Shown: positions 16,543 to 26,554 of the stretch, in pieces | Position numbering within the stretch: the first letter of the stretch is position 1 | Layout of the letters: each line of letters begins with the position of its first letter | DNA from: a bacterium | Lineage (GTDB): Bacteria; Armatimonadota; Abditibacteriia; Abditibacteriales; Abditibacteriaceae | DNA length: 64,000 bases | Reading direction: 5' to 3' | NCBI GenBank assembly: GCA_004172935.1 | Contig: SDZD01000024.1 | Span: 28,417-92,416 of the forward strand | Notes under the pieces: generated by a model | The model's database searches: none | What the model was told of the DNA's origin: nothing | Seen by the model: the letters and a program-made list of their open reading frames with translations, nothing else | Program-made: the position numbers and the translations under genes

Positions 16543-19500
16543 GTGCTAAACCCAAAGAAGCCCGGACATGTGACGGGTTCTGATCAATTACTCTCCGCGT
16601 CTTCCTCGCCCTTGGCTGCGGTATCAGACGTACAAGAAGTCATCACACCTTCCGAGACCCTCGCGGATTCGGAAGCGCGTTTCCACGCCTTCTTCGACGC
16701 CGCTCCTCTCGCCATTATCGTAGTACGCCACGGCCTCGTACTCTATGCTAACCCGGCTCTCGCCAAATTGGTGGGCGTAGCCGAACCTGGACAACTCCTC
16801 GGCAAGAATGCCAATGACTTAGTCGCTCCCGCTTCGCGCGAAGAAATTTCGAACCATGCACGCGCACGCATCGAGCGTGGTCTTGACGCACAGGCAACCC
16901 CCTACGAAACCCTGGTCCGGCGTGTCGATGGAACATTTGTCCCGGTTCGCACCGAAATCTCTCCCATATCCCTGCCCGATGGTAACGCGGTTATCGCTTT
17001 CGCCTTCGATCTGTCCGAAGAGCAGCGTGTGCACAAAGAAATCCGCGACCTCTTGCAGCGCGAACAGCGCTCGGCGCACTTCGCCCGCCAGATGCAGAAG
17101 CTCTCTCAGGCGCTCTCCGATGCCTCCTCGCCAGATGAAGTGGCCTTGATAGCCGTTAACGGCTGCCTTGAAGCCGTCGAGGCCGTAGGCGCAATTTTCG
17201 TGGTGCCCTGCGAAAACGAAAACGGCGAAGTCAAATTGTGCCTGTCTCAATCGCGCGGCTATTCGGCGGAAGCAGTCGCGGGCTGGAGCCAGATGAGTTT
17301 GGAAGACCCCACCCCCGTCGCCCAATCTTTCGTACAGGCACAAGCGATATGGGTGGGAGATGTCAACACCCCGGAGTTAATCGCGCTTTATCCTGTTCTC
17401 ACCTACGCTCACCAATCTGGCACACACGCGCTGGTAGCGCTCCCTCTTTGCTTCGATACACGCATCATCGGCGTGTTGGGCCTGACATTCGACACCGAAC
17501 GCGATTTCGACCAGGAAGAGCGCGTCTTCATGGAAACGCTGGCCACCAGTTGCGCCCAGGCCCTCGAACGCGCGCGACTGCATCAGGAACGACGCGAGTT
17601 AACGCGCCGCCAGCACGAATCGCTCGCCTTACTCAACACCCTGCTCGACTCGGCCCCAGTCGGCTTCGCCTTATTCGACCGCGACCACCGTTACGTGCTA
17701 GTCAACGAAGAACTGGCACGCATTGATGAATACCCGGTCGAGGCTCATATCGGCATACGACCAGGCCAATTGGAATTTGAAGATAATGGCGGGCAATATC
17801 TGGAAGAACTCCTCGAAGAGGTCTGGCGAAGTGGAAAACCTTCGGGCGCCATAGATTTCGCGCGCGGCACATACAAAGACGCTAATTTTCGTCATTGCAC
17901 TCTGGCACTCTACCCCATTCGCGTGGGCGGAGAGACTCTCCAGAGCGGCGAGATGCTGGGTGTGGGCGCCATTCTCATCGAGCAAACCGTGCGGATGCGC
18001 GCAGAAGGCGCCCTCGAAGATTTAGTGACCCAACTCGAAATCGAGCGCGCCCGCTTCGAAGCGATTCTGCAGCAGATGCCTTCGGGTGTAATCATCGCCG
18101 AAGCCAACACCGAACGGCTCATTTTGCGAAACGAAAAGGCCGATGAGATTTGGGGGCAGCCCTTTAGTGGCTGGGAAACCAGAGACCTTCCCCCCACGGA
18201 GCCACGCAGACGCGGTTTTCACCTTGATGGCCGCGAGTTAGAATCGGATGAATGGCCTCTATCGCGCGCGCTTTACAAAGGCGAATTTGTGCGAGGCGAT
18301 GAAATTATCATTGAGCGCGGCGATAACGAGATGGGGGTCATCCGCGCCAATGCCGCCCCTATTCGCGATAGCGATGGCACGATCTCGGCGGCCATTGTCG
18401 TATTCGATAATGTCACTAAGCGCGCGCGTGCTGATGCTTCTCAGCGCTTTCTAGCCGAAGCGGGCGCCATCTTGGTTTCAGCGCTCGATGAAGCCGAAAC
18501 ATTCCGAGCTATCGCTCGCCTGTGCGTGCCACAAGTCGCTGACTGGTGCGCGTTCGTCACCCCCGAAACGCGGTCCACACTGGCAGTTACAGCCCTTGCA
18601 GGGCCAGAAGCACGCGATTCGCGCAACACACTCGCACTGGAAGCATTGCTCAGACGTGGCACGAATATCCACAAGGCCATCATTGACGTAATGGAGAGCC
18701 AACAGGGTCTGCTCTGCTCGGCGCAAGAACTGGAGCAAATCGGGCCATTGGATGGCACTTTGGCCCAGATGGGAATCCAGGAAGCCCTTATTGCCTCGGT
18801 GGCAGTTCGTGGACGCTCACAAGGAGCGATGGTGTGGTTCAGCACCTCACCGAAACTGCCGCTCGATGCGATAACCCTTTCGTTGGCCGAAGGCTTAGCC
18901 CGTCGAGTCGCCGTCTCCGCCGATAACGCTCGTCTGCTCCAGGAGGCTCAGCAAGCTCGCGATGCCGCGCAACGCGCCCGCGATGAGGCCGAAGCCGCCA
19001 ACCGCGCCAAAGACGAGTTCTTAGCCGTGGTATCGCACGAACTGCGAACACCACTGACTCCTATTCTGGGTTGGCTCGAATTGCTGCGCTCCCCCGACAT
19101 CGACGACTCGCTGCGCTCTCAGGCCTATGATGTCATCGAGCGCAATGCCATCGCTCAAGCGCAACTGGTCAACGACATCCTCGATGTCTCGCGCATCACC
19201 ACAGGCAAACTCCGCCTCGAACTTCGCGATGTCGCTCTCGATGGCTTAGTGCGTCAATCAGTCGACTCGCTACGCACCCTTTGGCTCGATAAAAAGCTCC
19301 AAGTCGAACAACTCATAGATCCTCACCTCTATGTTCGCGCCGATGCCAGTAGAGTTGGGCAAGTCGTGTGGAATCTGCTGCAAAACGCCATCAAGTTCAC
19401 TCCCGCCGAAGGCATCATCGAAATTTCGCTGCGTCGGCGCACGCGCACGGGAAACGGAATCCCAATAGCAAGACTGGAAGTGCGCGACACAGGTTTGGGC

Positions 19501-20121
19501 ATTGATGCGGAATTTTTGCCGCACGTTTTCGAACGCTTCCGTCAGGGCGATTCCAGTTCGACGCGCAAAGCCGGAGGTTTAGGTTTGGGACTCGCCATCG
19601 TCCGGCATATCGTCGAACTGCATGGCGGTCAGGTAGGAGTCGAAAGTCCGGGTTACGGGCAAGGCACGACCTTCTGGGTCGAAATCCCTCTGCTCGATAC
19701 GGCTCAAACCTTTGTCCCTACTTCCTCGCCGCTGCGCGTTCTTGATGGTCGCCTCAAAGGAGCACGAATTTTGGTTGTAGATGACGAACCCGACACCCGC
19801 GAAATGTTGGCACGTCTGCTCGAAGAAGCCGGAGCCACTGTGCGCGTCGCGCCGGGAGGCAACATGGCCCTCGAAGTCGTTCCACAGTTCGGTCCATCGC
19901 TCATTGTCTCCGACATTGGAATGCCCGGCATGGATGGCTTGCAGTTGAGGCAGGAACTGTTAGCGCGCGGCTTTCTGGCGCCTGCCATCGCCCTCACGGC
20001 CTATGCTTCGGGCAAAGACAGAGAACTCACCGAAGAAGCCGGTTTCGAGCGCTATCTGGTCAAACCAGTTGGCACTCAGGAATTGGTCGATGTCGCCGTA
20101 AATTTGCTCACCGCGTCCTGA
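16543..20121 (+). CDS. hybrid sensor histidine kinase (PAS-GAF-PAS-PAS-GAF-HisKA-HATPase-REC)
   Basis: A 1192-residue soluble hybrid kinase without membrane spans, so probably a cytoplasmic sensor. Order by eye: PAS about 45-165 (ARFHAFFDAAPLAIIVV), GAF about 185-345, PAS about 355-480, PAS about 495-625, GAF about 640-800, coiled coil about 800-825 (QQARDAAQRARDEAEAANRAK-like), HisKA with phospho-accepting H832 in VSHELRTPL, HATPase with N and G boxes (NLLQNAIKF, DTGLGI, GGLGLGLAIV), then a receiver with ILVVDDEPD and phospho-accepting D1124 in SDIGMPGMDG. The start is GTG with CAGGAG 13 bases upstream. No dedicated response regulator is adjacent, so signal output may run via the attached receiver or a phosphotransfer protein such as the Hpt-GGDEF protein at 31609. 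Ligands are unknown. Confidence 0.94.
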   Translation: MLNPKKPGHVTGSDQLLSASSSPLAAVSDVQEVITPSETLADSEARFHAFFDAAPLAIIVVRHGLVLYANPALAKLVGVAEPGQLLGKNANDLVAPASREEISNHARARIERGLDAQATPYETLVRRVDGTFVPVRTEISPISLPDGNAVIAFAFDLSEEQRVHKEIRDLLQREQRSAHFARQMQKLSQALSDASSPDEVALIAVNGCLEAVEAVGAIFVVPCENENGEVKLCLSQSRGYSAEAVAGWSQMSLEDPTPVAQSFVQAQAIWVGDVNTPELIALYPVLTYAHQSGTHALVALPLCFDTRIIGVLGLTFDTERDFDQEERVFMETLATSCAQALERARLHQERRELTRRQHESLALLNTLLDSAPVGFALFDRDHRYVLVNEELARIDEYPVEAHIGIRPGQLEFEDNGGQYLEELLEEVWRSGKPSGAIDFARGTYKDANFRHCTLALYPIRVGGETLQSGEMLGVGAILIEQTVRMRAEGALEDLVTQLEIERARFEAILQQMPSGVIIAEANTERLILRNEKADEIWGQPFSGWETRDLPPTEPRRRGFHLDGRELESDEWPLSRALYKGEFVRGDEIIIERGDNEMGVIRANAAPIRDSDGTISAAIVVFDNVTKRARADASQRFLAEAGAILVSALDEAETFRAIARLCVPQVADWCAFVTPETRSTLAVTALAGPEARDSRNTLALEALLRRGTNIHKAIIDVMESQQGLLCSAQELEQIGPLDGTLAQMGIQEALIASVAVRGRSQGAMVWFSTSPKLPLDAITLSLAEGLARRVAVSADNARLLQEAQQARDAAQRARDEAEAANRAKDEFLAVVSHELRTPLTPILGWLELLRSPDIDDSLRSQAYDVIERNAIAQAQLVNDILDVSRITTGKLRLELRDVALDGLVRQSVDSLRTLWLDKKLQVEQLIDPHLYVRADASRVGQVVWNLLQNAIKFTPAEGIIEISLRRRTRTGNGIPIARLEVRDTGLGIDAEFLPHVFERFRQGDSSSTRKAGGLGLGLAIVRHIVELHGGQVGVESPGYGQGTTFWVEIPLLDTAQTFVPTSSPLRVLDGRLKGARILVVDDEPDTREMLARLLEEAGATVRVAPGGNMALEVVPQFGPSLIVSDIGMPGMDGLQLRQELLARGFLAPAIALTAYASGKDRELTEEAGFERYLVKPVGTQELVDVAVNLLTAS

Positions 20122-20156
20122 AGCAAGCAACTGCGGTCAAACTGCTCCCCCTGAAA

Positions 20157-21140
20157 ATGCAACTTCAACTCGCCCTTCACTCATCGCCCCGCTTTTCGAC
20201 GTGGCTGTGGTTCAACGACTGGAAAACCCTCATCGACGCGGGCGACGGCGCCTCGCAGCAACTGGGTTACAAAATCCGCAAAATCGACACTGTGCTTCTG
20301 ACGCACTCGCACCGCGACCACATCGGCGGTTTGCTTCAGGTCATCAACCAGCGCGGCGAAGCCGGGCCGTTCACGCTCGGACATCCCACCATGGGCCGCT
20401 CGTGGCGCGACATGGAAAGCTTCTCGCTGCGCTTCAACCCTGGCACTTCGCGCAACGCTGTGTGGCGCGCCCTCGAAGAAGGCGACTGGATTGATACTGG
20501 CGTCGCCGGACGACTCATCAAATCGTTTCGTACACGTCACTTCGTGGACGATTCGCCCCAGCGCGCCCCGCGCTCACTCGGCTATCACCTCATCTGGCGC
20601 AAGAACAAAGTCAAGCCCGAATACGCCCAGTTAAATCAGAGCGAACTCGACGCGGTGCGACGCGAACTGGGCCGCACGGCACTTGAAGACCCACAAAACC
20701 GAGGACTCACGGAACGCGAACTCGAACAAGCCCAGGTTGAAGTGGGCCGCGCGGCCATTACCGCCCCAGTCGATGAGAAATGGATTACCGTAGGCGGCGA
20801 CGGTTGGCCGCTCTCGCCCGAAGAAGTCGCGGGCACAAAAATCCTGCTGCACGAAGCGACCTTCCTGTTGCCGGATGATTACGATGCCGAAGCCGCAGGA
20901 GAAGATGTCGGGCACATGCACTCGACAGTCTCCGATGCCTTGCGTGTGGCCAAGGAAGCGGGCGTTGAAGACATCATTCTCTACCACATCTCAACGCGCT
21001 ACTCCGATCAGGAAATTCGCGAAGGCATCAACACCGCCGCCAAAGACACTGCTTTCAAAGGCCGCATCTTTGCCGCGATGCCACGCCGCGTCTACTTCGA
21101 CTTCGCCCGCGAAAAGCCGGTGTGGGAAGCACCATTGTAA
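20157..21140 (+). CDS. MBL-fold hydrolase, ribonuclease Z-like
   Basis: A 327-residue metallo-beta-lactamase-fold protein. The metal-binding motif HSHRDHIGG is at about residues 48-56. A later HATYLL-equivalent reads LLHEATFL, and GHMHSTVSDALRVAKEAGVEDIILYHISTRY supplies the remaining His ligands in the manner of RNase Z-type proteins. A charged helical insert (about 150-205) interrupts the middle of the fold and is not usual for RNase Z. The protein lacks the long N-terminal exosite seen in tRNase ZL. tRNA 3'-end processing is possible but the insert leaves open another phosphodiesterase role. It starts 35 bases after the kinase gene and ends at a perfect hairpin. Confidence 0.75.
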   Translation: MQLQLALHSSPRFSTWLWFNDWKTLIDAGDGASQQLGYKIRKIDTVLLTHSHRDHIGGLLQVINQRGEAGPFTLGHPTMGRSWRDMESFSLRFNPGTSRNAVWRALEEGDWIDTGVAGRLIKSFRTRHFVDDSPQRAPRSLGYHLIWRKNKVKPEYAQLNQSELDAVRRELGRTALEDPQNRGLTERELEQAQVEVGRAAITAPVDEKWITVGGDGWPLSPEEVAGTKILLHEATFLLPDDYDAEAAGEDVGHMHSTVSDALRVAKEAGVEDIILYHISTRYSDQEIREGINTAAKDTAFKGRIFAAMPRRVYFDFAREKPVWEAPL

Positions 21141-21143
21141 CTT

Positions 21144-21178
21144 GCGATTAGGGAAACCATAAAGGTTTCCCTAATCGC
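21144..21178 (+). terminator. perfect 15-bp hairpin after the MBL gene
   Basis: GCGATTAGGGAAACC and GGTTTCCCTAATCGC pair completely around ATAAA. There is no U-run after the stem, so it is a probable transcript end or stabiliser rather than a textbook terminator. Confidence 0.7.
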
Positions 21179-21299
21179 GAAATCCTAAGCCCACACAACA
21201 CAACTTGAGTTTTTTAAGCAACAGCTCTTTTATGTTTCGCTACGCTTAAATGGCAATTATTTCCCAGAGAAATACTCTACCCAACCAGTCCGAATATCT

Positions 21300-21857
21300 A
21301 TGAACTTGCAACTGCACAAAACCTCCATTGAGGGCGTCGTCATTCTCCAACCTCGCATCTTCAGCGACGCACGCGGCTTTTTTCTCGAATCGTATTCGGA
21401 TCGCGACTTTCGGGCACTGGGCATTCAAAACCACTGGGTACAAGACAACCACTCGCGTTCGCAAAAAGGAACGCTGCGTGGCCTCCACTTTCAAATCGAA
21501 CACCCTCAGGCCAAACTGTGCCGCGTGGCACGCGGGCGTGTTCTCGATGTCGCCGTCGATATTCGCCCCGATTCGCCCACCTTCGGCCAGCACGTCGCGG
21601 TAGAACTCAGCGACGAGAACGGCCAAATGTTGCTAGTGCCGCGTGGCATGGCACACGGCTTTGTGGTGCTTTCGGACGATGCTGACTTTATGTACAAGTG
21701 CGACGAGTTCTACTTTCCCGAAGATCAGGGCAGCATCCGCTTCGATGACCCCACAGTGAACATCGCCTGGCCGTGGGACGAGTTGCAAGTGCAACCCATC
21801 CTGTCAGCCAAGGACGAAGTCGCGCCACTGTGGCAAGACATCTTCCCTATTCGATAA
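21300..21857 (+). CDS. rfbC: dTDP-4-dehydrorhamnose 3,5-epimerase
   Basis: Cupin-fold epimerase of dTDP-L-rhamnose synthesis, supplying rhamnose for surface polysaccharide. At 185 residues it is full length. Conserved blocks: RIFSDARGFFLESYSD, QDNHSRSQKGTLRGLHFQ (catalytic His in the RGLHFQ segment), AKLCRVARGRVLDVAVDIR, LLVPRGMAHGFVVLSDDADFMYKCDEFY (catalytic Tyr region) and IRFDDPTVNIAWP. The other dTDP-rhamnose genes (rfbA, rfbB, rfbD) are not in this window, so it is a detached member of the pathway. Its last 11 bases overlap the convergent TadG-like gene. Confidence 0.95.
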   Translation: MNLQLHKTSIEGVVILQPRIFSDARGFFLESYSDRDFRALGIQNHWVQDNHSRSQKGTLRGLHFQIEHPQAKLCRVARGRVLDVAVDIRPDSPTFGQHVAVELSDENGQMLLVPRGMAHGFVVLSDDADFMYKCDEFYFPEDQGSIRFDDPTVNIAWPWDELQVQPILSAKDEVAPLWQDIFPIR

Positions 21858-23367
21858 GGCGCACGAAGCCGTCGCCAGTCCCTTCGCCGTAAAGTTCCCA
21901 ACTCGAACCGTCATAACCTGCCGAGCTAATGCCCGCCGCATATTGCGCCGCGAGGTTGCCACCTTTGAAATCAGACGGCAGGGTGATGGTATCGCTCGAC
22001 CATTTACCGTCGGGTTCGGGCGGGATGACACCAGGAAAAGTAACGCCGGGCAAGGAGTCAACAACATAATTGACGCTCTGCGAGTTGATGTCAAGGTCGA
22101 AATGCGAGACGGTCACTGTGCGCCCAGCAAACTCTGGCCCCAGATAACCCAATTTGAGCTGAGCAGTCCCGTTAGAGCGAAAACCAATCATCAGGCGGCC
22201 ATCGGCTTGCATGGGGGCATACACATTACTGGGCGCAGTCCCCAATTTATCACCGTAGGTGTTGTTCCACGTATTCTCATCCATTCCCAGGCCCCCAACA
22301 GGCCCGGCACGAAGCGCATAATCGTTACACGTCCAACCATCCACTGAAGAAACTCGCACACGATAATCGCCCGCTCCCCATGTATTAAGGTCGATAGCGA
22401 ACCCATCAGGCGTAACCCATTTCAAGTTGGCGGCAATATCGGCGTCGCTGGTGCCGCCATAAATAGCCGAGGCGATGGGCGACAAATTCCCCGAATTGTC
22501 TATCTTGAGGATTTCGTATTTGGTTTTGACTAGCGGGTCGACGGGTGGTGGGTCTGTGATATTGGTGTTGCGCCCCACATACAAATCGAATTCGTTGGGA
22601 GTGGCGTTGCGCGAATCGGGATCGTAAATCTGCAGATACGCTTTACCATCGGGGAATTTGGTTCTCCAATCGTCGGGAATTTTCAACGTGTAGTTGCTGT
22701 ATCCATTGGTTTCGGTATAACGCGGGTTGGGCGAACCATCCATCAAATAGCGCGTTGACCACGGATCGGCGTCGTTATAACGAGCAAACGGCCCATTGAT
22801 AATGTTGGTGATAAAGCCATCTTGCCCCGAAGCAATACCGTAATTCCCTCCAGTAGACATTGGCAAGTAAACGAATTTACGCGCAGCCGCCTTGGTGCCA
22901 ACCACGCGCGAGAACTGCGCGGCCCCGTTGCTCCATCCAAGAACCTTCATCATTCCTTCCATGGCCGGAGCGAAGAAAACCCGTTCGGGGTGCTTGATTT
23001 GAACGCGCACGGTGTTAATCGCCGCCGCATTGCCAAGCGTTGCCGATTCGTAGTTGGTGGTAACGATAACCTGATCGCCGCGCGCCGCACTAAAACCATT
23101 GATCTCGGCATAATGCAATGCTTTGGGGACCACGTTGGAGTTATCAGCGCCCGAAACCTGCGCCCCCGCCAGAGCTGCCGCATCGGCGGCCCGTTGTGCC
23201 TGAGCGCGCCGCGCATGGAGCTGCCCCAGGTCGATGACGAGTCCACAAGTCCCCAAAATAATTGGAAGAGTGAACACGAACAACCACATAGAAATACCAC
23301 GGCGCCGACCACGAACGCGCAAACAGGCGCGCGAAGAAGAAGATAAAAGAGACAAGTCGGCCTTCAT
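21847..23367 (-). CDS. TadG/TadE-like envelope protein with N-terminal pilus-assembly domain
   Basis: About 506 residues. After a basic stretch (RVRGRRRGISMW) comes a single hydrophobic helix, LFVFTLPIILGTCGLVIDLGQLHARRAQAQRAADAAALAGAQ, which is the signature of TadG-like (Flp pilus/DUF2134-type) proteins. The remainder is an extracytoplasmic, beta-rich region with many Asn/Gly/Tyr residues. The start is either GTG at 23400 or ATG at 23367; an AAGGAAG lies inside the longer version, 20 bases before the ATG. No other tad genes are nearby, so an isolated adhesin-like or envelope role is as likely as pilus assembly. It overlaps the end of rfbC by 11 bases. Confidence 0.75.
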   Translation of the reverse strand: MKADLSLLSSSSRACLRVRGRRRGISMWLFVFTLPIILGTCGLVIDLGQLHARRAQAQRAADAAALAGAQVSGADNSNVVPKALHYAEINGFSAARGDQVIVTTNYESATLGNAAAINTVRVQIKHPERVFFAPAMEGMMKVLGWSNGAAQFSRVVGTKAAARKFVYLPMSTGGNYGIASGQDGFITNIINGPFARYNDADPWSTRYLMDGSPNPRYTETNGYSNYTLKIPDDWRTKFPDGKAYLQIYDPDSRNATPNEFDLYVGRNTNITDPPPVDPLVKTKYEILKIDNSGNLSPIASAIYGGTSDADIAANLKWVTPDGFAIDLNTWGAGDYRVRVSSVDGWTCNDYALRAGPVGGLGMDENTWNNTYGDKLGTAPSNVYAPMQADGRLMIGFRSNGTAQLKLGYLGPEFAGRTVTVSHFDLDINSQSVNYVVDSLPGVTFPGVIPPEPDGKWSSDTITLPSDFKGGNLAAQYAAGISSAGYDGSSWELYGEGTGDGFVRLIE

Positions 23368-23599
23368 TACAATTTTCAAACGAATAACTTCCTTTTTCAC
23401 AGCATTGGCCTTTATAAGTTATCTCGATTTAGATAGCTTTCACGCGCCGTATGGCGCACAGCGATTAGCAAAAACGCCGCGCTTGTCGCGACTCAAACGT
23501 CTAGCTGCAAGGCTCTATTTGATAGCCTTTTTCCTGCCCTCAAAATTTTTGTTTTGGCGCGCGTTTTTCGCTTGAAAGGCGAGCGTTTTCGCACTCTGT

Positions 23600-24421
23600 A
23601 TGATCTCGAAATTGCGTTTTAACACCGTCGTCGGTAAGAAGGTCTTAATGGCCGTGACCGGTCTCGCGATGGTCCTCTTTCTCATCGGTCATCTAGTTGG
23701 TAACTTGCAGCTCATGTGGAGCGGCGCCCAGTTCAATGGTTATGCCCGCTTCCTCACCGCCCAGCCTGTTGTCATCCTGATCGAACTGGGCTTGCTCGGC
23801 ATCTTCCTCATTCACGTTATAGATGCCGTTGTCTTGGTTCAAGGCAACTCCGCAGCCCGCCCCGTCCCTTACCACACCAAAAAGTGGGGCCGCACCAAAT
23901 CGAAACGCTCCAAAAAAACGTGGGCTTCCACGATGATGATGTGGACGGGAATTGCCATTCTGCTCTTCGTTCCATTCCACGTCTGGCATTTCAAATATCA
24001 CCACCCTGTCGCTTCTCCAGCAATCAGCGGAGGCCATGCCTCCGATACGGTTGTTGGAGTAGGTAGCACCGGAGTCGCTTCCGCTAGCGGCGCCCCTGCC
24101 GCAGAAGCAACCGACCTCGCCCTGTTGGTCACCAACGAGTTCAAGAATCCTCTCGTCAGCGGCATCTACATCCTCGCGATGCTGTTGCTTGGTATGCACA
24201 TGTACCACGCTCTTTCCAGTGCCCTGACCTCGCTGGGAGCCAATCACCCCCGCTATCAAAACATCATCGTCTGGGGCGGTAAAATTTTCACCATCGTAAT
24301 TGCGGGTGGATTCTTGCTGATTCCGGCCTTGATTTTGAGCGGAGTCATTGACCCATCCAAAACTCTTGCCAGCACACAGGCCGCAAGCAACCAGGTCGCC
24401 CAAATGGGAGTGGGCAAATAA
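23600..24421 (+). CDS. sdhC: succinate dehydrogenase cytochrome b subunit (type B)
   Basis: Membrane anchor that carries heme b and passes electrons from SdhB to quinone. Five hydrophobic segments are present, with candidate heme-ligand His residues in FLIGHLVGNLQ, IHVIDAVVLVQGN, FVPFHVWHFKYHH and LGMHMYHALSS, the pattern of fused type B (Bacillus/Wolinella-like) single-subunit anchors. An Ala/Ser/Gly-rich loop of about 40 residues between the third and fourth segments is longer than usual. The 273-residue protein is the first gene of sdhCAB. The upstream gap of about 200 bases holds the divergent TadG-like gene's promoter. Confidence 0.92.
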   Translation: MISKLRFNTVVGKKVLMAVTGLAMVLFLIGHLVGNLQLMWSGAQFNGYARFLTAQPVVILIELGLLGIFLIHVIDAVVLVQGNSAARPVPYHTKKWGRTKSKRSKKTWASTMMMWTGIAILLFVPFHVWHFKYHHPVASPAISGGHASDTVVGVGSTGVASASGAPAAEATDLALLVTNEFKNPLVSGIYILAMLLLGMHMYHALSSALTSLGANHPRYQNIIVWGGKIFTIVIAGGFLLIPALILSGVIDPSKTLASTQAASNQVAQMGVGK

Positions 24422-24481
24422 AACACAGGAGCGGGGCACTGGCCTCGCTCCTTCAAGATTTAACAGAAGGGAAGATTTCAG

Positions 24482-26473
24482 ATGAATAACGAAACTATCA
24501 CTCCTGCATCTCCTGCCGAAACCGAAGTGGAACACGACGGGTTCGGTGGTCAAGTCGCCTCCCCCTTTCTCGATTCCAAGGTTCCCACCGGCCCCGTTAG
24601 CGAGCGCTGGACTAAAGCCAAATTCGAGATGAAGTTGGTCAACCCGGCCAACAAACGCAAATTCACCGTAATCTGCGTTGGTACGGGTCTGGCGGGCGCA
24701 TCTGCCGCATCCACTCTGGCCGAGTTGGGTTATAACGTCCACGCCTTCACTTACCACGACTCACCCCGTCGCGCGCACTCCATCGCCGCGCAGGGTGGTA
24801 TCAACGCGGCCAAGAACTACGCCAACGACGGCGACTCGGTCTACCGTTTGTTCTACGACACCGTGAAGGGCGGCGACTACCGCGCTCGCGAATCGAACGT
24901 TCACCGTTTGGCCGAAGTCTCGGTCAACATCATCGACCAGTGCGTCGCTCAGGGCGTCCCCTTCGCCCGCGAGTACGGTGGTTACCTCGACAACCGCTCG
25001 TTCGGTGGAGCGCAGGTTAGCCGCACTTTCTATGCGCGCGGCCAAACAGGTCAGCAGCTCTTGCTGGGCGCCTATCAAGCGATGATGCGTCAGGTGCAGC
25101 GCGGTAGCGTGAAATTGCACACACGCCGCGAAATGCTCGATGTTGTCATCGTCGATGGAAAAGCGCGCGGTATCGTCGTTCGCAACCTCGTGACGGGCGA
25201 AATCGAGACGCACATGGCCGATGCAGTCCTGCTTTGCACGGGCGGTTACTCGAACGTCTTCTTCTTGAGCACCAACGCCAAGCACTGCAACGTCACGGCA
25301 GCATGGCGCGCACACAAGAAAGGCGCCTTCTTCGCCAACCCCTGCTATACGCAGATTCACCCGACATGCATCCCCGTTTCGGGCGATTACCAGTCGAAAC
25401 TGACCCTGATGTCGGAGTCGCTGCGTAACGATGGTCGTGTGTGGGTGCCTAAAAAGGCGGGCGACAAGCGCGTACCAAGCGAAATTCCCGATGAAGATCG
25501 CGACTACTTCCTGGAGCGCCGTTACCCGGCCTTTGGTAACCTCGTGCCACGCGACGTGGCTTCGCGCGCTGCCAAAGCGGTATGCGACGAGGGACGCGGC
25601 GTGGGCGATTCGGGTTTGAGCGTTTATCTCGACTTTGCCGATGCCATCAAGCGTTTGGGCGAGGACACCATCCGTGCGCGTTACGGAAACCTCTTCCACA
25701 TGTACGGTCACATCACCGCAGAAGACCCGTACAAAAACCCGATGCGTATCTACCCCGCTGTCCACTACACAATGGGTGGCCTGTGGGTCGATTACCATCT
25801 ACAAACAACCATCCCCGGCCTGTTTGCTCTGGGTGAGTGCAACTTCTCGGATCACGGTGCTAACCGTCTCGGTGCGTCGGCGCTCATGCAGGGTCTGGCC
25901 GATGGTTACTTCGTCATCCCCTACACCCTCGGCAACTACCTCGCCAGCGAAAAGCTCGAAAAGGTCACCACCGAGCGCCCAGAGTTCAAACAGGCCGCCA
26001 AGGAAGCTCAGGACAACATCACCAAACTGTTGTCCATCAAGGGCACCAAAACAGTTCACGAGTTCCATCGTGAACTCGGCCACATCATGTGGGAGAACGT
26101 CGGCATGGGCCGCACCCGTGAAACCCTCACCAAAGCTGTCCAGATGATTCGGGCTTTGCGCGAAGAGTTCTGGAAGAACGTCAAAGTCGTGGGCGAGGCT
26201 AATAACCTCAACCCCCACCTCGAACACGCTTCGCGTGTGGCCGACTTCCTGGAATTCGGCGAACTACTGGCCTACGATGCTCTGAAACGCGAGGAATCGT
26301 GCGGAGGTCACTTCCGCGAAGAGTACCAGACGCCAGACGGCGAAGCTCAGCGCGACGACGAGAACTTCGCCTACGTCGCGGCGTGGGAATGGAACAACGG
26401 CGACACGCCACCACTCCACAAAGAACCGCTCGAATTCGAAGAAGTGCATCCAGCACAACGGAGCTACAAATAG
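24482..26473 (+). CDS. sdhA: succinate dehydrogenase flavoprotein subunit
   Basis: FAD-containing catalytic subunit of complex II, oxidising succinate to fumarate. FAD-binding [21 protein letters not shown], the covalent-FAD His in [16 protein letters not shown], and the active-site segments [26 protein letters not shown] and [32 protein letters not shown] are present. The 663-residue length and the [11 protein letters not shown] variant match the type B/non-classical group also seen in Bacteroidetes and Deltaproteobacteria, in agreement with the single-subunit anchor. An acidic N-terminal extension of about 50 residues precedes the dinucleotide fold. Start ATG at 24482 with GAAGGGAAG upstream. 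Confidence 0.96.
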   Translation: MNNETITPASPAETEVEHDGFGGQVASPFLDSKVPTGPVSERWTKAKFEMKLVNPANKRKFTVICVGTGLAGASAASTLAELGYNVHAFTYHDSPRRAHSIAAQGGINAAKNYANDGDSVYRLFYDTVKGGDYRARESNVHRLAEVSVNIIDQCVAQGVPFAREYGGYLDNRSFGGAQVSRTFYARGQTGQQLLLGAYQAMMRQVQRGSVKLHTRREMLDVVIVDGKARGIVVRNLVTGEIETHMADAVLLCTGGYSNVFFLSTNAKHCNVTAAWRAHKKGAFFANPCYTQIHPTCIPVSGDYQSKLTLMSESLRNDGRVWVPKKAGDKRVPSEIPDEDRDYFLERRYPAFGNLVPRDVASRAAKAVCDEGRGVGDSGLSVYLDFADAIKRLGEDTIRARYGNLFHMYGHITAEDPYKNPMRIYPAVHYTMGGLWVDYHLQTTIPGLFALGECNFSDHGANRLGASALMQGLADGYFVIPYTLGNYLASEKLEKVTTERPEFKQAAKEAQDNITKLLSIKGTKTVHEFHRELGHIMWENVGMGRTRETLTKAVQMIRALREEFWKNVKVVGEANNLNPHLEHASRVADFLEFGELLAYDALKREESCGGHFREEYQTPDGEAQRDDENFAYVAAWEWNNGDTPPLHKEPLEFEEVHPAQRSYK

Positions 26474-26481
26474 GGCTATTG

Positions 26482-26545
26482 GCCATTGGCTTTTAACGAT
26501 GGGATTTCTACTCGTCGCTAAAAGCTGATGGTTAAAAGCTAAAGG
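26482..26545 (+). repeat. inverted repeat between sdhA and sdhB
   Basis: TTGGCTTTTAAC near 26484 and GTTAAAAGCTAA near 26534 form a stem with one mismatch across a loop of about 38 bases. The spacer region is built of short related words (GGCTATTGGCCATTGGC, AAAAGCTGATGG, AAAAGCTAAAGGC). It may influence relative SdhA/SdhB output or mRNA stability. Confidence 0.5.
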
Positions 26546-26554
26546 CTTTACTCT

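Noticed and set aside
16856..18222. Several open frames of 60-170 codons inside the hybrid kinase gene
   Set aside because: Arg/Ser-rich shadow frames of the kinase coding sequence without start signals or family motifs.
23693..25798. Two long open frames (354 and 345 codons) on the minus strand opposite sdhC and sdhA
   Set aside because: Both are shadows of conserved succinate dehydrogenase genes; no family features are seen in the antisense products.
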